DNA of 64,000 nt, from NCBI GenBank assembly GCA_937890835.1, contig CALADF010000035.1:1-64000 (forward strand), written 5' to 3'. A program made the translations under genes and the position numbers. Under the pieces are notes generated by a model. The model had not been told where the DNA came from and did not search any database. It saw nothing but the letters and a program-made list of their open reading frames with translations. Of the stretch, positions 42,556-51,157 are shown piece by piece; positions within the stretch are counted from its first letter, which is position 1; each line of letters starts with the position of its first letter. This DNA is from an uncultured bacterium (GTDB taxonomy: Bacteria; Actinomycetota; Coriobacteriia; Coriobacteriales; Eggerthellaceae).

Positions 42556-43002
42556 CTACGACGCGGCGAACCCCTCCCTCAGCATGAACGCGAAGGCGAA
42601 GAGCGTGCCGAGCACCACGAGGAACAGCACCTCGACCGAATTCATGGGCGCTGTCCAATAGGGGAGCACCTCGTCGCTCAAATGCCCGTTGGTGATGAGA
42701 GCCACCGTCCCGAGCGCGATGGCGGCTGCGGCTTTGACGGCCGCCGTCGTGTAGTCCCCGGCGCTCAGGTCGAGCGCGCACCATGACAAGACGACCACTG
42801 CGAGCAGTGCGACGCAGGCGACTCCCACGCGCTCGGTTGTCGGGCGGTACGGGTTCGGATCGATGCCGACGCGTTCAGCGCGTCTCCAGCGCAGCGCCCA
42901 GATCGTCGCGCCTGCAGCGAGAGCCAGCACGTCGATCGCGGCAAGAAAAAACGCTATCGTGATTGATCGCCCGCCTTCCCGTATCCGCGGATTCCTGTCA
43001 AT
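42556..43002 (-). CDS. Small integral membrane protein of unknown function
   Basis: A hydrophobic protein with four likely TM segments. A GTG at 42930 would cut the first helix in half. The frame stays open upstream to an in-frame TAG at about 43018 and encodes 'GGRSITIAFFLAAIDVLA', a natural first helix; the only initiator-like codon there is ATT at 43002 (148 aa). Either a rare AUU start is used or the 5' end is damaged. No family recognised. The three-palindrome array at 43179-43276 lies 177 bp upstream and could control it. Ends with 'VLGTLFAFAFMLREGF'. Confidence 0.55.
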   Translation of the reverse strand: MDRNPRIREGGRSITIAFFLAAIDVLALAAGATIWALRWRRAERVGIDPNPYRPTTERVGVACVALLAVVVLSWCALDLSAGDYTTAAVKAAAAIALGTVALITNGHLSDEVLPYWTAPMNSVEVLFLVVLGTLFAFAFMLREGFAAS

Positions 43003-43178
43003 CTTCCAGAAGCCAGTCTATAAGATTCTCGCTTCTGATGCCGTTGCGCTCACGCGGGAATTTGTTGCGAATAAGCGTAGCCGGCTCTGATTTGCCGCGT
43101 CGTCGTGTCTCGGCGCTGCATGTTCATGGCAAAGTGAGTAGCGGGGCGGGCGGGGCGAGCAGTTGCGAGGGGCTGTCG

Positions 43179-43276
43179 TTTCGACTGTAGTCGAAAGAGG
43201 GACTCGACTCCGCAACAGTTTCGACCGTAATCGAAACTGTTGGCGAAATAGGGAAAAGTTTCGACTGCAGTCGATA
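43179..43276. promoter_or_regulatory. Three 18-bp palindromes at exact 40-bp spacing (operator array)
   Basis: TTTCGACTGTAGTCGAAA (43179-43196), TTTCGACCGTAATCGAAA (43219-43236) and TTTCGACTGCAGTCGATA (43259-43276) are inverted repeats whose centres are exactly 40 bp apart. The middle copy extends to perfect 12-bp arms (43213-43224 and 43231-43242). Such regular palindromes suggest cooperative binding of a dimeric regulator on one DNA face. They lie in a 509-bp gap between the radical SAM gene end and the membrane protein gene, and no regulator is adjacent. Confidence 0.7.
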
Positions 43277-43465
43277 CTGTTTCGAAATCGGATCGCCGGT
43301 GGGATGCGCGTTCTCAATCTTTTCGAATGATTTCAATCGAGGGATTTCTCTTCAAGAGCTCTTCGTGGAACACCTCTTTTTCATCGAGTGAAGCAGCTCC
43401 GTCGAACGTTTTCGTGCGAATGCGGATTGCGTCAGGTCCGGTGGGCCTTCAATGTCTCCGCAACG

Positions 43466-43500
43466 AAAAACCGCCCGCAGCTTGCCGTAGCTGCGGGCGG
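43466..43500 (-). terminator. Intrinsic terminator of the radical SAM gene
   Basis: On the minus strand an 11-bp stem, CCGCCCGCAGC with GCTGCGGGCGG (43490-43500 and 43471-43481), has an 8-nt loop and is followed by TTTTTCG. It begins 11 bp after the stop codon at 43512. Confidence 0.93.
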
Positions 43501-43511
43501 TGTCGGCCTGC

Positions 43512-45776
43512 TTACTTCTTCCCGTCGCGCAGGCGGTCGAGCTTGCGGGCGTCGCGCGCACCTGCTGCGCCGCCGGCTCCCTTGAAGCCCGCTGCGCTCG
43601 AGACGGCACCTGATGCGATCGCCTCGCCGCGCGCCTTCGCCTCCTCGCGCTCGCGCTCTTCGGCCATCATCTGCTCGAGCAGCGGATCGCGCTCGACGGT
43701 TTGCAGCGCGCAGGCCAGAATGGCAGGTGCTGCCCCGACCTCCGACGAGGTGCCGGCGCGCCCTGCTTCCAAGTCGGCGTTGCCCGCGGCGAACGCCTCG
43801 TTGGTGTTCGCCACCGAAAAGCCGGGTGCCACCACGCTGCCCGCCGCTGCCACCTGCAAACCGTCGTCGTCGGCGAGCGCGCGCCCGTCGCCCATGCCGT
43901 CGGTCACCTCGCCTTTGAACGTGCAGTTCGCGGTGCCGTCGGGGTTCCATGCGGGCGCTTTCACGCCCGTTTCCTGGTCGGGGTAGTCGAAGTCCGAGCA
44001 GGCGGGGCGGGTCTTGCCCGCCAGGCGTGCGGCGAAGTTCGCGGGCTCGTTTGAGAGCCACAGCTTCGCCAGATGTCCCACGTGCGTGGGCTTCACGTCG
44101 AACGCCCAGTTCAGCTCGCTCTTCTCCGCAACGGTGTTTTCGGAGAGGCGCTCGAACTCCTCTTTAAGCGACGCCAAGCGCGCGTCGATGCGTCCCGTTC
44201 CGTTGTAGAGCACGTCGTCCAGCCTGCGCATCTGCTCGCGTGCCTGGCGAATGCGCGCGTCCACGCCTGCGGCCATCTTCGGGTCCAGAATGCCGTGCTC
44301 GCCTTTGATGCGGTTCAAATCGAGCGCGGCGTCGTAGGTGGCCTCGACCATCTCGTCGTTGGACATGTAGGTGCTCTCGTAGTTCATGATGTGCTTCCAC
44401 GAGGGCAGGATCATGCGCTCGCGGTGCTCTTCGAACGTGCGGGCGCGCAGCTTGTAGCCGTAATGCTCGGGATTGTCGAAGGCGATGGATCCCACGTCCA
44501 AAAACGGCGCCATGGGGCTGGTCAGCACCACCAGGCGCGGGTCGTAGTTCACGCGCTCATATAAATGCTGCACGTACTCGCTGGTTTCGCGCACGCTTTT
44601 CGCCGTCTGCTTGGGGATGCCCGTCATGAAGTACAAATCGAAGCGTTCGCAGTTGGGATGCGACAGCGCGTCGACGATGGTGTCCTCGAGCTCGCGCATG
44701 GTGTAGTGGCCTTTGCCGAACGCCTTGCGCACGTCGTCGTCGTGGCTTTCCGCGGATATCTCCACCGACCAGCTCTTCAGGTTCTCGTCGAGCATGTGGT
44801 AGAAGTCGTCGCCCCCGGGCGGCGGTCCGAAGAACTCGAATCCGATGGGGTTTTTAACCTTGCCCTTTAGGCCGCATACGAACTCGCGCGTGTATTCGGG
44901 GCCCGCCTGCAGGAAGTCGTTTAGCACGAAGATGGGTCCCCACACATGGTTTTGCACGTGCTCGATGTCGCGGATGAGCAGCTTCGGATCGCGCCACGCC
45001 ACGCGGCGACGTCCGAAGTGGTTCTTGAACGCGTAGGCGCTGCCGCCGCAGGTGGCGCAGTTGCGCGCGCAGCCGCGGCAGGTGAGGCTTGCCGTCACGG
45101 GGTAGCGCAGCCAGCCTTTCATAGGCAGGTAGCTGGTCATGTCGTGGTGGCGCAGGACGCCTTTCATGGGGTAGTCGTAGTCCAGCGATATAGCGTTCAT
45201 GTCGTCCGGAACCCAGGAGAGCGGGTTGATGTGGATGGTGCCCTCGGCGTCTTTCCACGTAAGGTTGGGGATGTCGGACAAATCGCCGATCGGCGTATGC
45301 GTGCGTTCTGCGCGCGCGACGCGCTCGACTAGCATGCGCATGGGCTCTTCGGTGGAATCGCCGCGGAAAACGTAGTCGATGCAGTCGTATTTGATGAGAT
45401 CCTCATGGAAGATCGACGAAGACAGCCCGCCGAAGCTCACGGGTACGTTCGGGTGGAGGCGCTTCAGGATCTTCGCCACCTCGATGGAGCCGTGGCAATG
45501 GGGCATCCAGTGAAGGTCGATGCCGAACATGCGCGAGTCGAGCGCGGCGAGGTTTTTCTCCACGTCGAAGTTCTTCTTGTGCAGCATCATCGAGGCCAGG
45601 TTGTAAATGCGCGCGCGCAGCCCGTGGCGTTCGAGGTATTCGCACAGCGTGGTCAGGCCGAGCGGGTACATCTCGAATATAGGAGTAGAGGGGACCATGT
45701 CCGACACCGGGCCGTACATGATCGAGCGCTCGCGGAAATCGTAGGTCGCGGGCGCGTGGATGTAGGTCATGTCCAT
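43512..45776 (-). CDS. B12-binding/radical SAM protein (Ta0216-like family)
   Basis: A 754-aa protein. Residues about 1-165 form a cobalamin-binding-like Rossmann domain ('VPVSFGGLSSSIF'). The radical SAM core follows, with the [4Fe-4S] motif CxxxCxxC in 'CRGCARNCATCGGSAYAF' (about residues 237-254), a variant typical of a B12/radical-SAM family I recall as TIGR04190. Residues about 490-590 are helical; the last 150 or so are Ala/Gly-rich, low complexity and probably disordered. Reaction unknown. ATG 45776 is chosen; TTG 45785 or ATG 45770 are possible, none with a strong ribosome site. Diverges from the amidohydrolase gene. Confidence 0.85.
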   Translation of the reverse strand: MDMTYIHAPATYDFRERSIMYGPVSDMVPSTPIFEMYPLGLTTLCEYLERHGLRARIYNLASMMLHKKNFDVEKNLAALDSRMFGIDLHWMPHCHGSIEVAKILKRLHPNVPVSFGGLSSSIFHEDLIKYDCIDYVFRGDSTEEPMRMLVERVARAERTHTPIGDLSDIPNLTWKDAEGTIHINPLSWVPDDMNAISLDYDYPMKGVLRHHDMTSYLPMKGWLRYPVTASLTCRGCARNCATCGGSAYAFKNHFGRRRVAWRDPKLLIRDIEHVQNHVWGPIFVLNDFLQAGPEYTREFVCGLKGKVKNPIGFEFFGPPPGGDDFYHMLDENLKSWSVEISAESHDDDVRKAFGKGHYTMRELEDTIVDALSHPNCERFDLYFMTGIPKQTAKSVRETSEYVQHLYERVNYDPRLVVLTSPMAPFLDVGSIAFDNPEHYGYKLRARTFEEHRERMILPSWKHIMNYESTYMSNDEMVEATYDAALDLNRIKGEHGILDPKMAAGVDARIRQAREQMRRLDDVLYNGTGRIDARLASLKEEFERLSENTVAEKSELNWAFDVKPTHVGHLAKLWLSNEPANFAARLAGKTRPACSDFDYPDQETGVKAPAWNPDGTANCTFKGEVTDGMGDGRALADDDGLQVAAAGSVVAPGFSVANTNEAFAAGNADLEAGRAGTSSEVGAAPAILACALQTVERDPLLEQMMAEEREREEAKARGEAIASGAVSSAAGFKGAGGAAGARDARKLDRLRDGKK

Positions 45777-45946
45777 GGTTTGCAAGGTGATTCACGAACC
45801 TTATAAATCGGGGGGTCATTCAGCATACGAAAGTATAGCGTTTTCTTTGCCTTCGGCCGCAAGCGACGCCGGTCTACACAGATGCCGCCAAGCTCAGTGT
45901 TATCATTGGAATCTGATTCTATCGAGCGGACATGAAGAGGGCGCCT

Positions 45947-47305
45947 ATGCTTATCTGCGCACAGTACATATTTCCCGTAACGTCCGACCCTATCACCAAC
46001 GGAGCCGTGCTCGTGCGCGGCGGCAAGATCTGCGACGTCGGCCGTGTCGACATGCTGAAGCTGCGCTACCCCGACGAAGAGATCGTCGATTACGGCCTTT
46101 CCGCGGTCATGCCCGGCTTGGTCGATTTGCACACGCGTCTCGAGAAGTCGGTTCTGCGCGGCGTTGTTCACGACGTGCCGTATTCCTCCTGGATACTCTC
46201 GGTCATCGAGCGCAGCAGCCGCCTGGAGGCGTCCGACTGGTACGACTCCGCTGTTCTCGGCGGGCTCGACGCCCTTTCGAGCGGCATTACCACCGTCGCC
46301 GACATCACCTCCACGGGCGCCGCTTGCACCGCCACGCAGAAGCTCGGTCTTCGCGGCGTGATCTACCGCGAGGTGGGTGCGATGGACAAGATGCGCGTCG
46401 CTCACGCCATGCGTTCGGCCGAAAACGACATCATGCATTGGCGCGAGGAGGTCGATTCCAGCCGCATCACCATCGGCATCGCTCCCGCGGCCGTCTACGC
46501 CAACCATCCGTCGGTGTTCGCGCGCGTCTCCGAATGCGCGTGCAAGAACGACCTGCCCGTGGCCATGCGCCTCGCCGGCAGTCGCGAGGAGTACAACTTC
46601 GTCATGTACGGCTCCTCGATGTTCGCCGTTCACACCATGGATGATTCCAAGCGCGGTTACGTCGAGATCCCGCCGTGGATGCCCACGGGCGTCACGCCCG
46701 TTCGCTATGCGCTGAACTGGGGCGCGTTCGAATCGCCGAACGTTCTGCTCATCCACGCGGTTCACGTCGACGACGAGGACATCAAGAAGCTTCGCGAGTA
46801 CGACGTGTCCATCTGCACGTGCGCTCGCGCCAACGCCCAGCTCGGCATGGGCGTCGCCCCCCTCGGGGATTTCCTGCGCGCCGGGCTCAACGTGGGTCTT
46901 GGCACCGACTCCCCGGCGGCCACCGAGTCGACCGACTTGCTCACCGAGATGCGCGTCGGCATGCTCATCCACCGAGCGGTCGACACGCGCCGCTTCCTCG
47001 ATTCGACCACCATGCTGGAGCTCGCCACCATCGGCGGCGCCCGCGCTCTGGGTCTCGAGGACAAGATCGGCTCGATCGAGATCGGAAAATGCGCCGACCT
47101 CATCGCCGTCGATTTGTCTGCCTCGCGCCAAGCACCCGGCTCCGATCCGGTCTCGGCGGTGGTGAACACCTGCTCGGCGTCCGACGTTCTCATGACCATG
47201 GTGGACGGAAAGACGCTCTACGAGAAGAATCGCTGGCATGTTGATGTTGAAGTCGCGAAGAATATTGCGCGCGTCATAGAGATTCGTGCCAAGTTGCGCG
47301 TTTAG
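45947..47305 (+). CDS. Amidohydrolase-family protein with altered metal ligands
   Basis: A 452-aa TIM-barrel protein of the chlorohydrolase/SAH-deaminase-like amidohydrolase group: 'SAVMPGLVDLHTRLEKSVLRG', 'ALSSGITTVADI', 'LLIHAVHVDDEDI', 'ARANAQLGMGVAPLGDFLRAGLNVGLGTDSPAA' and 'GARALGLEDKIGSIEIGKCADL'. The usual HxH of strand 1 reads HTR, and the strand-5 His segment reads 'VAMRLAG', so at least two metal-binding histidines are missing, while the strand-6 His and strand-8 Asp remain. It may use another mechanism or be non-catalytic. ATG 45947 has AGAGG 7 nt upstream; 45932 is an alternative. Confidence 0.85.
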   Translation: MLICAQYIFPVTSDPITNGAVLVRGGKICDVGRVDMLKLRYPDEEIVDYGLSAVMPGLVDLHTRLEKSVLRGVVHDVPYSSWILSVIERSSRLEASDWYDSAVLGGLDALSSGITTVADITSTGAACTATQKLGLRGVIYREVGAMDKMRVAHAMRSAENDIMHWREEVDSSRITIGIAPAAVYANHPSVFARVSECACKNDLPVAMRLAGSREEYNFVMYGSSMFAVHTMDDSKRGYVEIPPWMPTGVTPVRYALNWGAFESPNVLLIHAVHVDDEDIKKLREYDVSICTCARANAQLGMGVAPLGDFLRAGLNVGLGTDSPAATESTDLLTEMRVGMLIHRAVDTRRFLDSTTMLELATIGGARALGLEDKIGSIEIGKCADLIAVDLSASRQAPGSDPVSAVVNTCSASDVLMTMVDGKTLYEKNRWHVDVEVAKNIARVIEIRAKLRV

Positions 47306-47362
47306 CGTCATAATGGCACATGCGAAATCGGGGGTTCGCTTTGCGGGCCCCCTTTCTGGGAA

Positions 47363-47596
47363 ATGACGGGAAACAAGATGGCACAGTCCAAAATGCAGCA
47401 GAGCAAGTCGAGGAACAAGCTGACGCGTGAGCAGAAGGCTGCCCGCGTGAAGGCCGCCGAGGAGCGTGAGCGCCGCGCGGACGAGCAACGCAAGCGCGCG
47501 GAGCGAACCAAGAAGATCTTCACGGTGGTTGTCTGCGTGATCCTCGTTTTAGCTTTGGGCATACCCACTATGGCGCTTACGGTGCTGTCTCTCTAG
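47363..47596 (+). CDS. Small single-pass membrane protein upstream of tatA
   Basis: A 77-aa protein. The first 50 residues are a highly charged Lys/Arg/Glu helix ('REQKAARVKAAEERERRADE') and the end is one TM helix ('IFTVVVCVILVLALGIPTMAL'). Starts at 47363 or 47378 are possible. It ends 13 bp before tatA on the same strand, so it is probably in the same operon. No family recognised; tail-anchored topology is inferred. Confidence 0.65.
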   Translation: MTGNKMAQSKMQQSKSRNKLTREQKAARVKAAEERERRADEQRKRAERTKKIFTVVVCVILVLALGIPTMALTVLSL

Positions 47597-47609
47597 GAAG
47601 GAAAACACG

Positions 47610-48116
47610 TTGTTTGGAATCGGAGGATTCGAGCTTTTCCTCATCCTTCTGTTCGGGTTCCTCATCTTCGGACCCGAGAAGCTTCCCGCGATCGCCAAGA
47701 CCGTCGGTCAGGCCATCGGGAAGTTCAGGAAGGCCCAGGAGGAGATGAGCGGTACGTTGAAGGCCGAGGTGTTCGACAAAGATGCCGCCGAGCCGTTCAA
47801 GAACCCGCTCGATGTCATCGACAATGCCGCAGCCAAGGCGCAGAAGGGCGCCGATACCGCGAAGAAGGCGGCGGTGGAGGTGTCCGAGAAGGCCGAGAGC
47901 TTCGCGGAGCGCAAGGCGCGTTACGACCGTGAGCGCGCGGAGCGCAAGGCCGCGGAGAAAAAGGCTGCTGAAGAGGCGGCAGCGGCTGCTACGGCCGCCG
48001 CGGCAGCGGACCCGGTCGCCGAGGTCGTCGAGAAGACGGTCGCCGAGGCGAGCGACGCCGCCGCCTGCGCCTCTGCCGACGCAAAAGAAGATTCGCCGAA
48101 CGAGAAGGGGGAGTAG
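47610..48116 (+). CDS. tatA: Sec-independent translocase subunit TatA/TatB
   Basis: A 168-aa protein of the TatA/B family, the pore-forming or receptor part of the twin-arginine export system. The N-terminal TM 'FELFLILLFGFLIFGPEKLP' contains the hallmark FGPEKLP hinge, followed by an amphipathic helix 'IAKTVGQAIGKFRKAQEEM'. The remaining 120 residues are an Ala/Lys/Glu-rich tail, longer than in E. coli TatA and closer to TatB in length. It starts with TTG at 47610 after GGAAGG. tatC follows after 3 bp. Confidence 0.93.
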   Translation: MFGIGGFELFLILLFGFLIFGPEKLPAIAKTVGQAIGKFRKAQEEMSGTLKAEVFDKDAAEPFKNPLDVIDNAAAKAQKGADTAKKAAVEVSEKAESFAERKARYDRERAERKAAEKKAAEEAAAAATAAAAADPVAEVVEKTVAEASDAAACASADAKEDSPNEKGE

Positions 48117-48119
48117 GTC

Positions 48120-48902
48120 ATGCCCATCGGTCCGGCTCGTATGCCCCTTTTCGATCATCTCGGCGAGCTGCGCATGCGCCTTGTTCGCATCGTCGCGTGC
48201 CTCGCCATCGCCGTTGTGGTGTTCTACATGGCGACGCCCATCATGGGTCAGTTCCTGCTGATGCCCATCGCGGAGTTTCTGCCCGAAGACCCCGCCTCCG
48301 GCATGGCCTCGCTTCAGGCCATCGATCCGTTCGAGGCGTTCTCGGTGCGTTTCGAGATATCGCTTTTCGCGGGGCTTATCGCCACGTCGCCTGTCATCTT
48401 GTGGCAGGTTCTCGCGTTCTTCCTTCCGGCTCTCAAGCCGAAGGAACGCAAGTGGTTCATCCCCTCGTTTGTGGTCGGCGTCATCCTGTTCATTCTCGGC
48501 GTGGTGTTCTGCTATGCCGTCATCTTGAACGCGGCGTTCCAGTGGCTGACGGATCAGGCCGCCGGACTCGGTTACGTGTCGCCTCGTATGTCGAGTTACA
48601 TCGATATCATCATCAAGTTCGAGATCGCGTTCGGTTTGGCTTTCGAGCTGCCGATGGTTATCTTCTACCTGGTGATCTTCGACATCGTGCCGTACAAGAA
48701 GCTGCGCGGTAGCTGGCGCACCGTGTACGTGGGTCTCATGGTGCTGTGCGCCGTGGTCACCCCCGATGCGTCGCCGGTCACCATGCTGCTCATGTTCGCG
48801 GCATTGATAGCTCTGTACGAGATAAGCTTGTTGCTCGCCCGCGTCGTGTTGGCGCGACGTATCAAACGGCAGAACGAGGAGCTTGCCGCTGAGGAAGACT
48901 AG
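48120..48902 (+). CDS. tatC: Sec-independent translocase subunit TatC
   Basis: A 260-aa six-helix membrane protein that recognises twin-arginine signal peptides. 'MPLFDHLGELRMRLVRIVACL' is the conserved N-terminal cytoplasmic motif (F-x-HLxELR-R), then 'PFEAFSVRFEISLFAGLIATSPVILWQVLAFFLPALKPKERK', 'FEIAFGLAFELPMVIF' and 'VTPDASPVTMLLMFAALIALYEISLL'. It lies 3 bp after tatA and ends before a strong terminator. The C-terminal tail is short and charged. Confidence 0.97.
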   Translation: MPIGPARMPLFDHLGELRMRLVRIVACLAIAVVVFYMATPIMGQFLLMPIAEFLPEDPASGMASLQAIDPFEAFSVRFEISLFAGLIATSPVILWQVLAFFLPALKPKERKWFIPSFVVGVILFILGVVFCYAVILNAAFQWLTDQAAGLGYVSPRMSSYIDIIIKFEIAFGLAFELPMVIFYLVIFDIVPYKKLRGSWRTVYVGLMVLCAVVTPDASPVTMLLMFAALIALYEISLLLARVVLARRIKRQNEELAAEED

Positions 48903-48930
48903 CTTGGCGACTCGCTGGTTGCGCGTGCAT

Positions 48931-48980
48931 GCGGCGCCTCGCGGTTCCGACGGGAACTCGCGAGGCGCCGCTTTTCAGTT
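48931..48980 (+). terminator. Intrinsic terminator after tatC
   Basis: A perfect 13-bp stem, GCGGCGCCTCGCG (48931-48943) with CGCGAGGCGCCGC (48959-48971), has a 15-nt loop and is followed by TTTTCAGTTT. Confidence 0.9.
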
Positions 48981-49013
48981 TCGGCCGACGCTTTGCGTAC
49001 GCGGGACGGGGAA

Positions 49014-49041
49014 TTGGGGTATGGTGTCGATGCGCTTATAC
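49014..49041 (+). promoter_or_regulatory. Possible promoter of hypA-hypB
   Basis: TTGGGG (49014-49019) and TTATAC (49036-49041) are 16 bp apart, 28 bp before the hypA start. The match is moderate. Confidence 0.4.
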
Positions 49042-49068
49042 GGGCGTCGTCGATAGGAAGGAGCGCTT

Positions 49069-49425
49069 GTGCACGAGCTGGGAATCATGACGGGCGTTTT
49101 AGACGCGGCCCGCACGGCGTCTCGCGATGCGGGTGCGACGAAGCTGCTCAAGGTGAGCATCTCCGTCGGCGAGATGACCGAGGCCATCGAGGACGCGCTC
49201 GTCTTCGCGTTCGAGGCGCTCACGGAGGGCGACTCGTTCACCGAGGGAGCCGAGCTCGAGATCAACATGATCCGCCCGCGCAGTCGGTGTTTGGAATGCG
49301 GCGAGGAGTTCGATCACGATCGCTTCCACATGTTCTGCCCGAAATGCGACAGTTTCGCCACCGAGCTGTTGGCGGGGCGCGAGATGCAGATCGACTCCAT
49401 CGAAGTCGACCTGCCCGACGCCTGA
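49069..49425 (+). CDS. hypA: Hydrogenase nickel incorporation protein HypA
   Basis: A 118-aa metallochaperone that delivers nickel to [NiFe]-hydrogenase with HypB. The N terminus MHELGIM supplies the nickel-binding His2, and the zinc site is made by the two CxxC pairs in 'RCLECGEEF' and 'MFCPKCDSF'. It starts with GTG at 49069 after GGAAGG. hypB follows after 84 bp. No hydrogenase structural genes lie in the window. Confidence 0.95.
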   Translation: MHELGIMTGVLDAARTASRDAGATKLLKVSISVGEMTEAIEDALVFAFEALTEGDSFTEGAELEINMIRPRSRCLECGEEFDHDRFHMFCPKCDSFATELLAGREMQIDSIEVDLPDA

Positions 49426-49509
49426 CGGCGTCCGATCGGCTTGATGCCGCGAACGTCCCGCGTGACGGTTCGCGTTGGTTTGACGTGCTCGATACGAGAG
49501 GTGAATGAT

Positions 49510-50160
49510 ATGCAGATCGATATGAAGCAGCCTATTTTGCAGAAGAACGACGCGCTTGCAAGCGAGCTTCGCCAGCGCTTCGCCGACAACCATGTGTTCG
49601 TGCTCGATCTTCTGGCGAGCCCCGGCTCGGGCAAGACCTCGACCATCCTCGCCACCATCGACGCGTTGCGCGATGAGTTCAACATCGCCGTCATCGAGGG
49701 CGACATCGCCAGCAGCGTCGATGCCGAGAAGATCAAAGCCCAAGGCATCGCGGCGGTTCAGATCAACACCGGCGGCGCATGTCACCTCGAAAGCGCCATG
49801 ATCAAGCGCGCCGTCGACGTGCTCGACCTCGAGCGCCTCGACCTCATCATCATCGAGAACGTCGGGAATCTCGTGTGCCCGACCGACTTCGACCTTGGGG
49901 AGAACGCCAAGGTCATGATTTTGTCGGTGCCCGAGGGCCACGACAAACCCTTGAAGTACCCGGGTGTCTTCCAGGTTGCGGAGGCCGTCGTGCTCAACAA
50001 GGTCGACACCATGCCGGTGTTCGACTTCGATCGCGAGGCGTTCGATGATTCCGTTCGCCAGCTCAACCCCCGGGCCCCCATCTTCCCCATCGCCGCGACG
50101 AAAGGCGACGGCGTCGAAGAGTGGGCGTCGTGGCTCGCCGATCGCATTCGCGCGGTGTAG
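49510..50160 (+). CDS. hypB: Hydrogenase nickel incorporation GTPase HypB
   Basis: A 216-aa SIMIBI GTPase that works with HypA in nickel insertion. The P-loop is 'LLASPGSGKTSTIL' (GSGKT at 39-43), with switch regions 'VIEGDIASSVDAEKI' and 'TGGACHLESAMI' (Cys-His metal site), 'IIENVGNLVCP' and the base-recognition 'VLNKVDTM'. The N-terminal high-affinity nickel motif CxxCGC of E. coli HypB and His-rich stretches are absent. The ATG at 49510 follows GAGGTGA. Confidence 0.95.
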   Translation: MQIDMKQPILQKNDALASELRQRFADNHVFVLDLLASPGSGKTSTILATIDALRDEFNIAVIEGDIASSVDAEKIKAQGIAAVQINTGGACHLESAMIKRAVDVLDLERLDLIIIENVGNLVCPTDFDLGENAKVMILSVPEGHDKPLKYPGVFQVAEAVVLNKVDTMPVFDFDREAFDDSVRQLNPRAPIFPIAATKGDGVEEWASWLADRIRAV

Positions 50161-50338
50161 CGACGCTGCTTTAACCTGCGAATGAAAGGGGGCCTTGGCT
50201 CCCTTTGCTGCGTTTGGGGTGTTTTATCGGCGTTTCCCGGGCGCAGTCGCCGTCGCGAGATGTATACGTCATCGCAATGCGCCGGAAACATCGGGGCAAG
50301 ACAATGAGATGGCTAACTCGAGGAGGAGGACCGAGGTC

Positions 50339-51157
50339 ATGCAACCGAGCGAGATGTACCGAATCTGCACAGGCGCGCTGCGCGATTACGTGACGGGTGC
50401 GGGTTTTACCGATGTGGTGATCGGCTTGTCGGGCGGCATCGACTCGAGCGTGGTCGCCGTTATGGCGGCGGACGCGTTGGGGGCCGATCATGTTCACGGC
50501 GTCTTGCTGCCCGGTCCCTACTCCAGCGAGCATTCCATCTTCGATGCCGAGGAGCTCGCGCGAAACCTGCATATCGAGACGAGGACGATTTCGATATGCG
50601 AGCCGTTCGAGGCGTTCGAGCGCGTTCTCGGCGCTGCCTGCGGCGGCGAGCTTTCAGGGCTGGCGGCTGAGAACACGCAGGCGCGTTGCCGCATGACGTG
50701 CCTTATGGCCTTGTCGAACGCGCATGATTGGATGATGCTCAACACGGGGAACAAATCGGAGTCGATGACGGGTTACTCCACGCTTTACGGTGATACGGCG
50801 GGGGCGTTCGCCCCCATGGGCGGCATCTACAAGACGGATGTGTACGCCGTCGCGCGCTGGCGCAACGATTGCGCTCTCGAGCTTGGCGAGATTGCCCCCA
50901 TTCCCGAGAACGTGCTGGCCAAGCCGCCGAGCGCCGAGTTGTCGGCGGACCAGAGCGACGAAGAGTCGCTCGGCGTCGACTACGCGACGCTCGACCGGAT
51001 CTTGGTCGAGCATATCGAGCGCGGTCGCGATGTCGACGACATCGCCGGCATGGGGTTCGACCGCGCCCAGGTTGCGGAGGTCGTCTCCCGCGCTGCGTCC
51101 TACGCGTTCAAGCGCGCCATGGAGCCGCCGTATCCGACGGCGGATTTCTACGCTTAG
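50339..51157 (+). CDS. nadE: NAD+ synthase, ammonia-dependent
   Basis: A 272-aa enzyme that amidates deamido-NAD using ATP and ammonia. The PP-loop 'VIGLSGGIDSSVVAVMAADAL' is at about residues 28-48, then 'LLPGPYSSEHSIFDAEELA', 'QARCRMTCLMALSN', 'LNTGNKSESMTGYSTLYGDTAGAFAPMGGIYKTDVYAVARW' and 'KPPSAELSADQSDEESLGVDYATLDRIL', all NadE signatures. No glutaminase domain. The ATG at 50339 lies 8 nt after AGGAGGAGGA, the strongest ribosome site nearby; a longer frame from 50195 is rejected. Confidence 0.96.
   Translation: MQPSEMYRICTGALRDYVTGAGFTDVVIGLSGGIDSSVVAVMAADALGADHVHGVLLPGPYSSEHSIFDAEELARNLHIETRTISICEPFEAFERVLGAACGGELSGLAAENTQARCRMTCLMALSNAHDWMMLNTGNKSESMTGYSTLYGDTAGAFAPMGGIYKTDVYAVARWRNDCALELGEIAPIPENVLAKPPSAELSADQSDEESLGVDYATLDRILVEHIERGRDVDDIAGMGFDRAQVAEVVSRAASYAFKRAMEPPYPTADFYA

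Noticed and set aside
43179..43276. Short CRISPR array.
   Set aside because: The repeats are 18-bp palindromes with a 40-bp period, leaving only 22-bp gaps, and the middle flanks are part of the palindrome. There are only three copies and no cas genes in the window.
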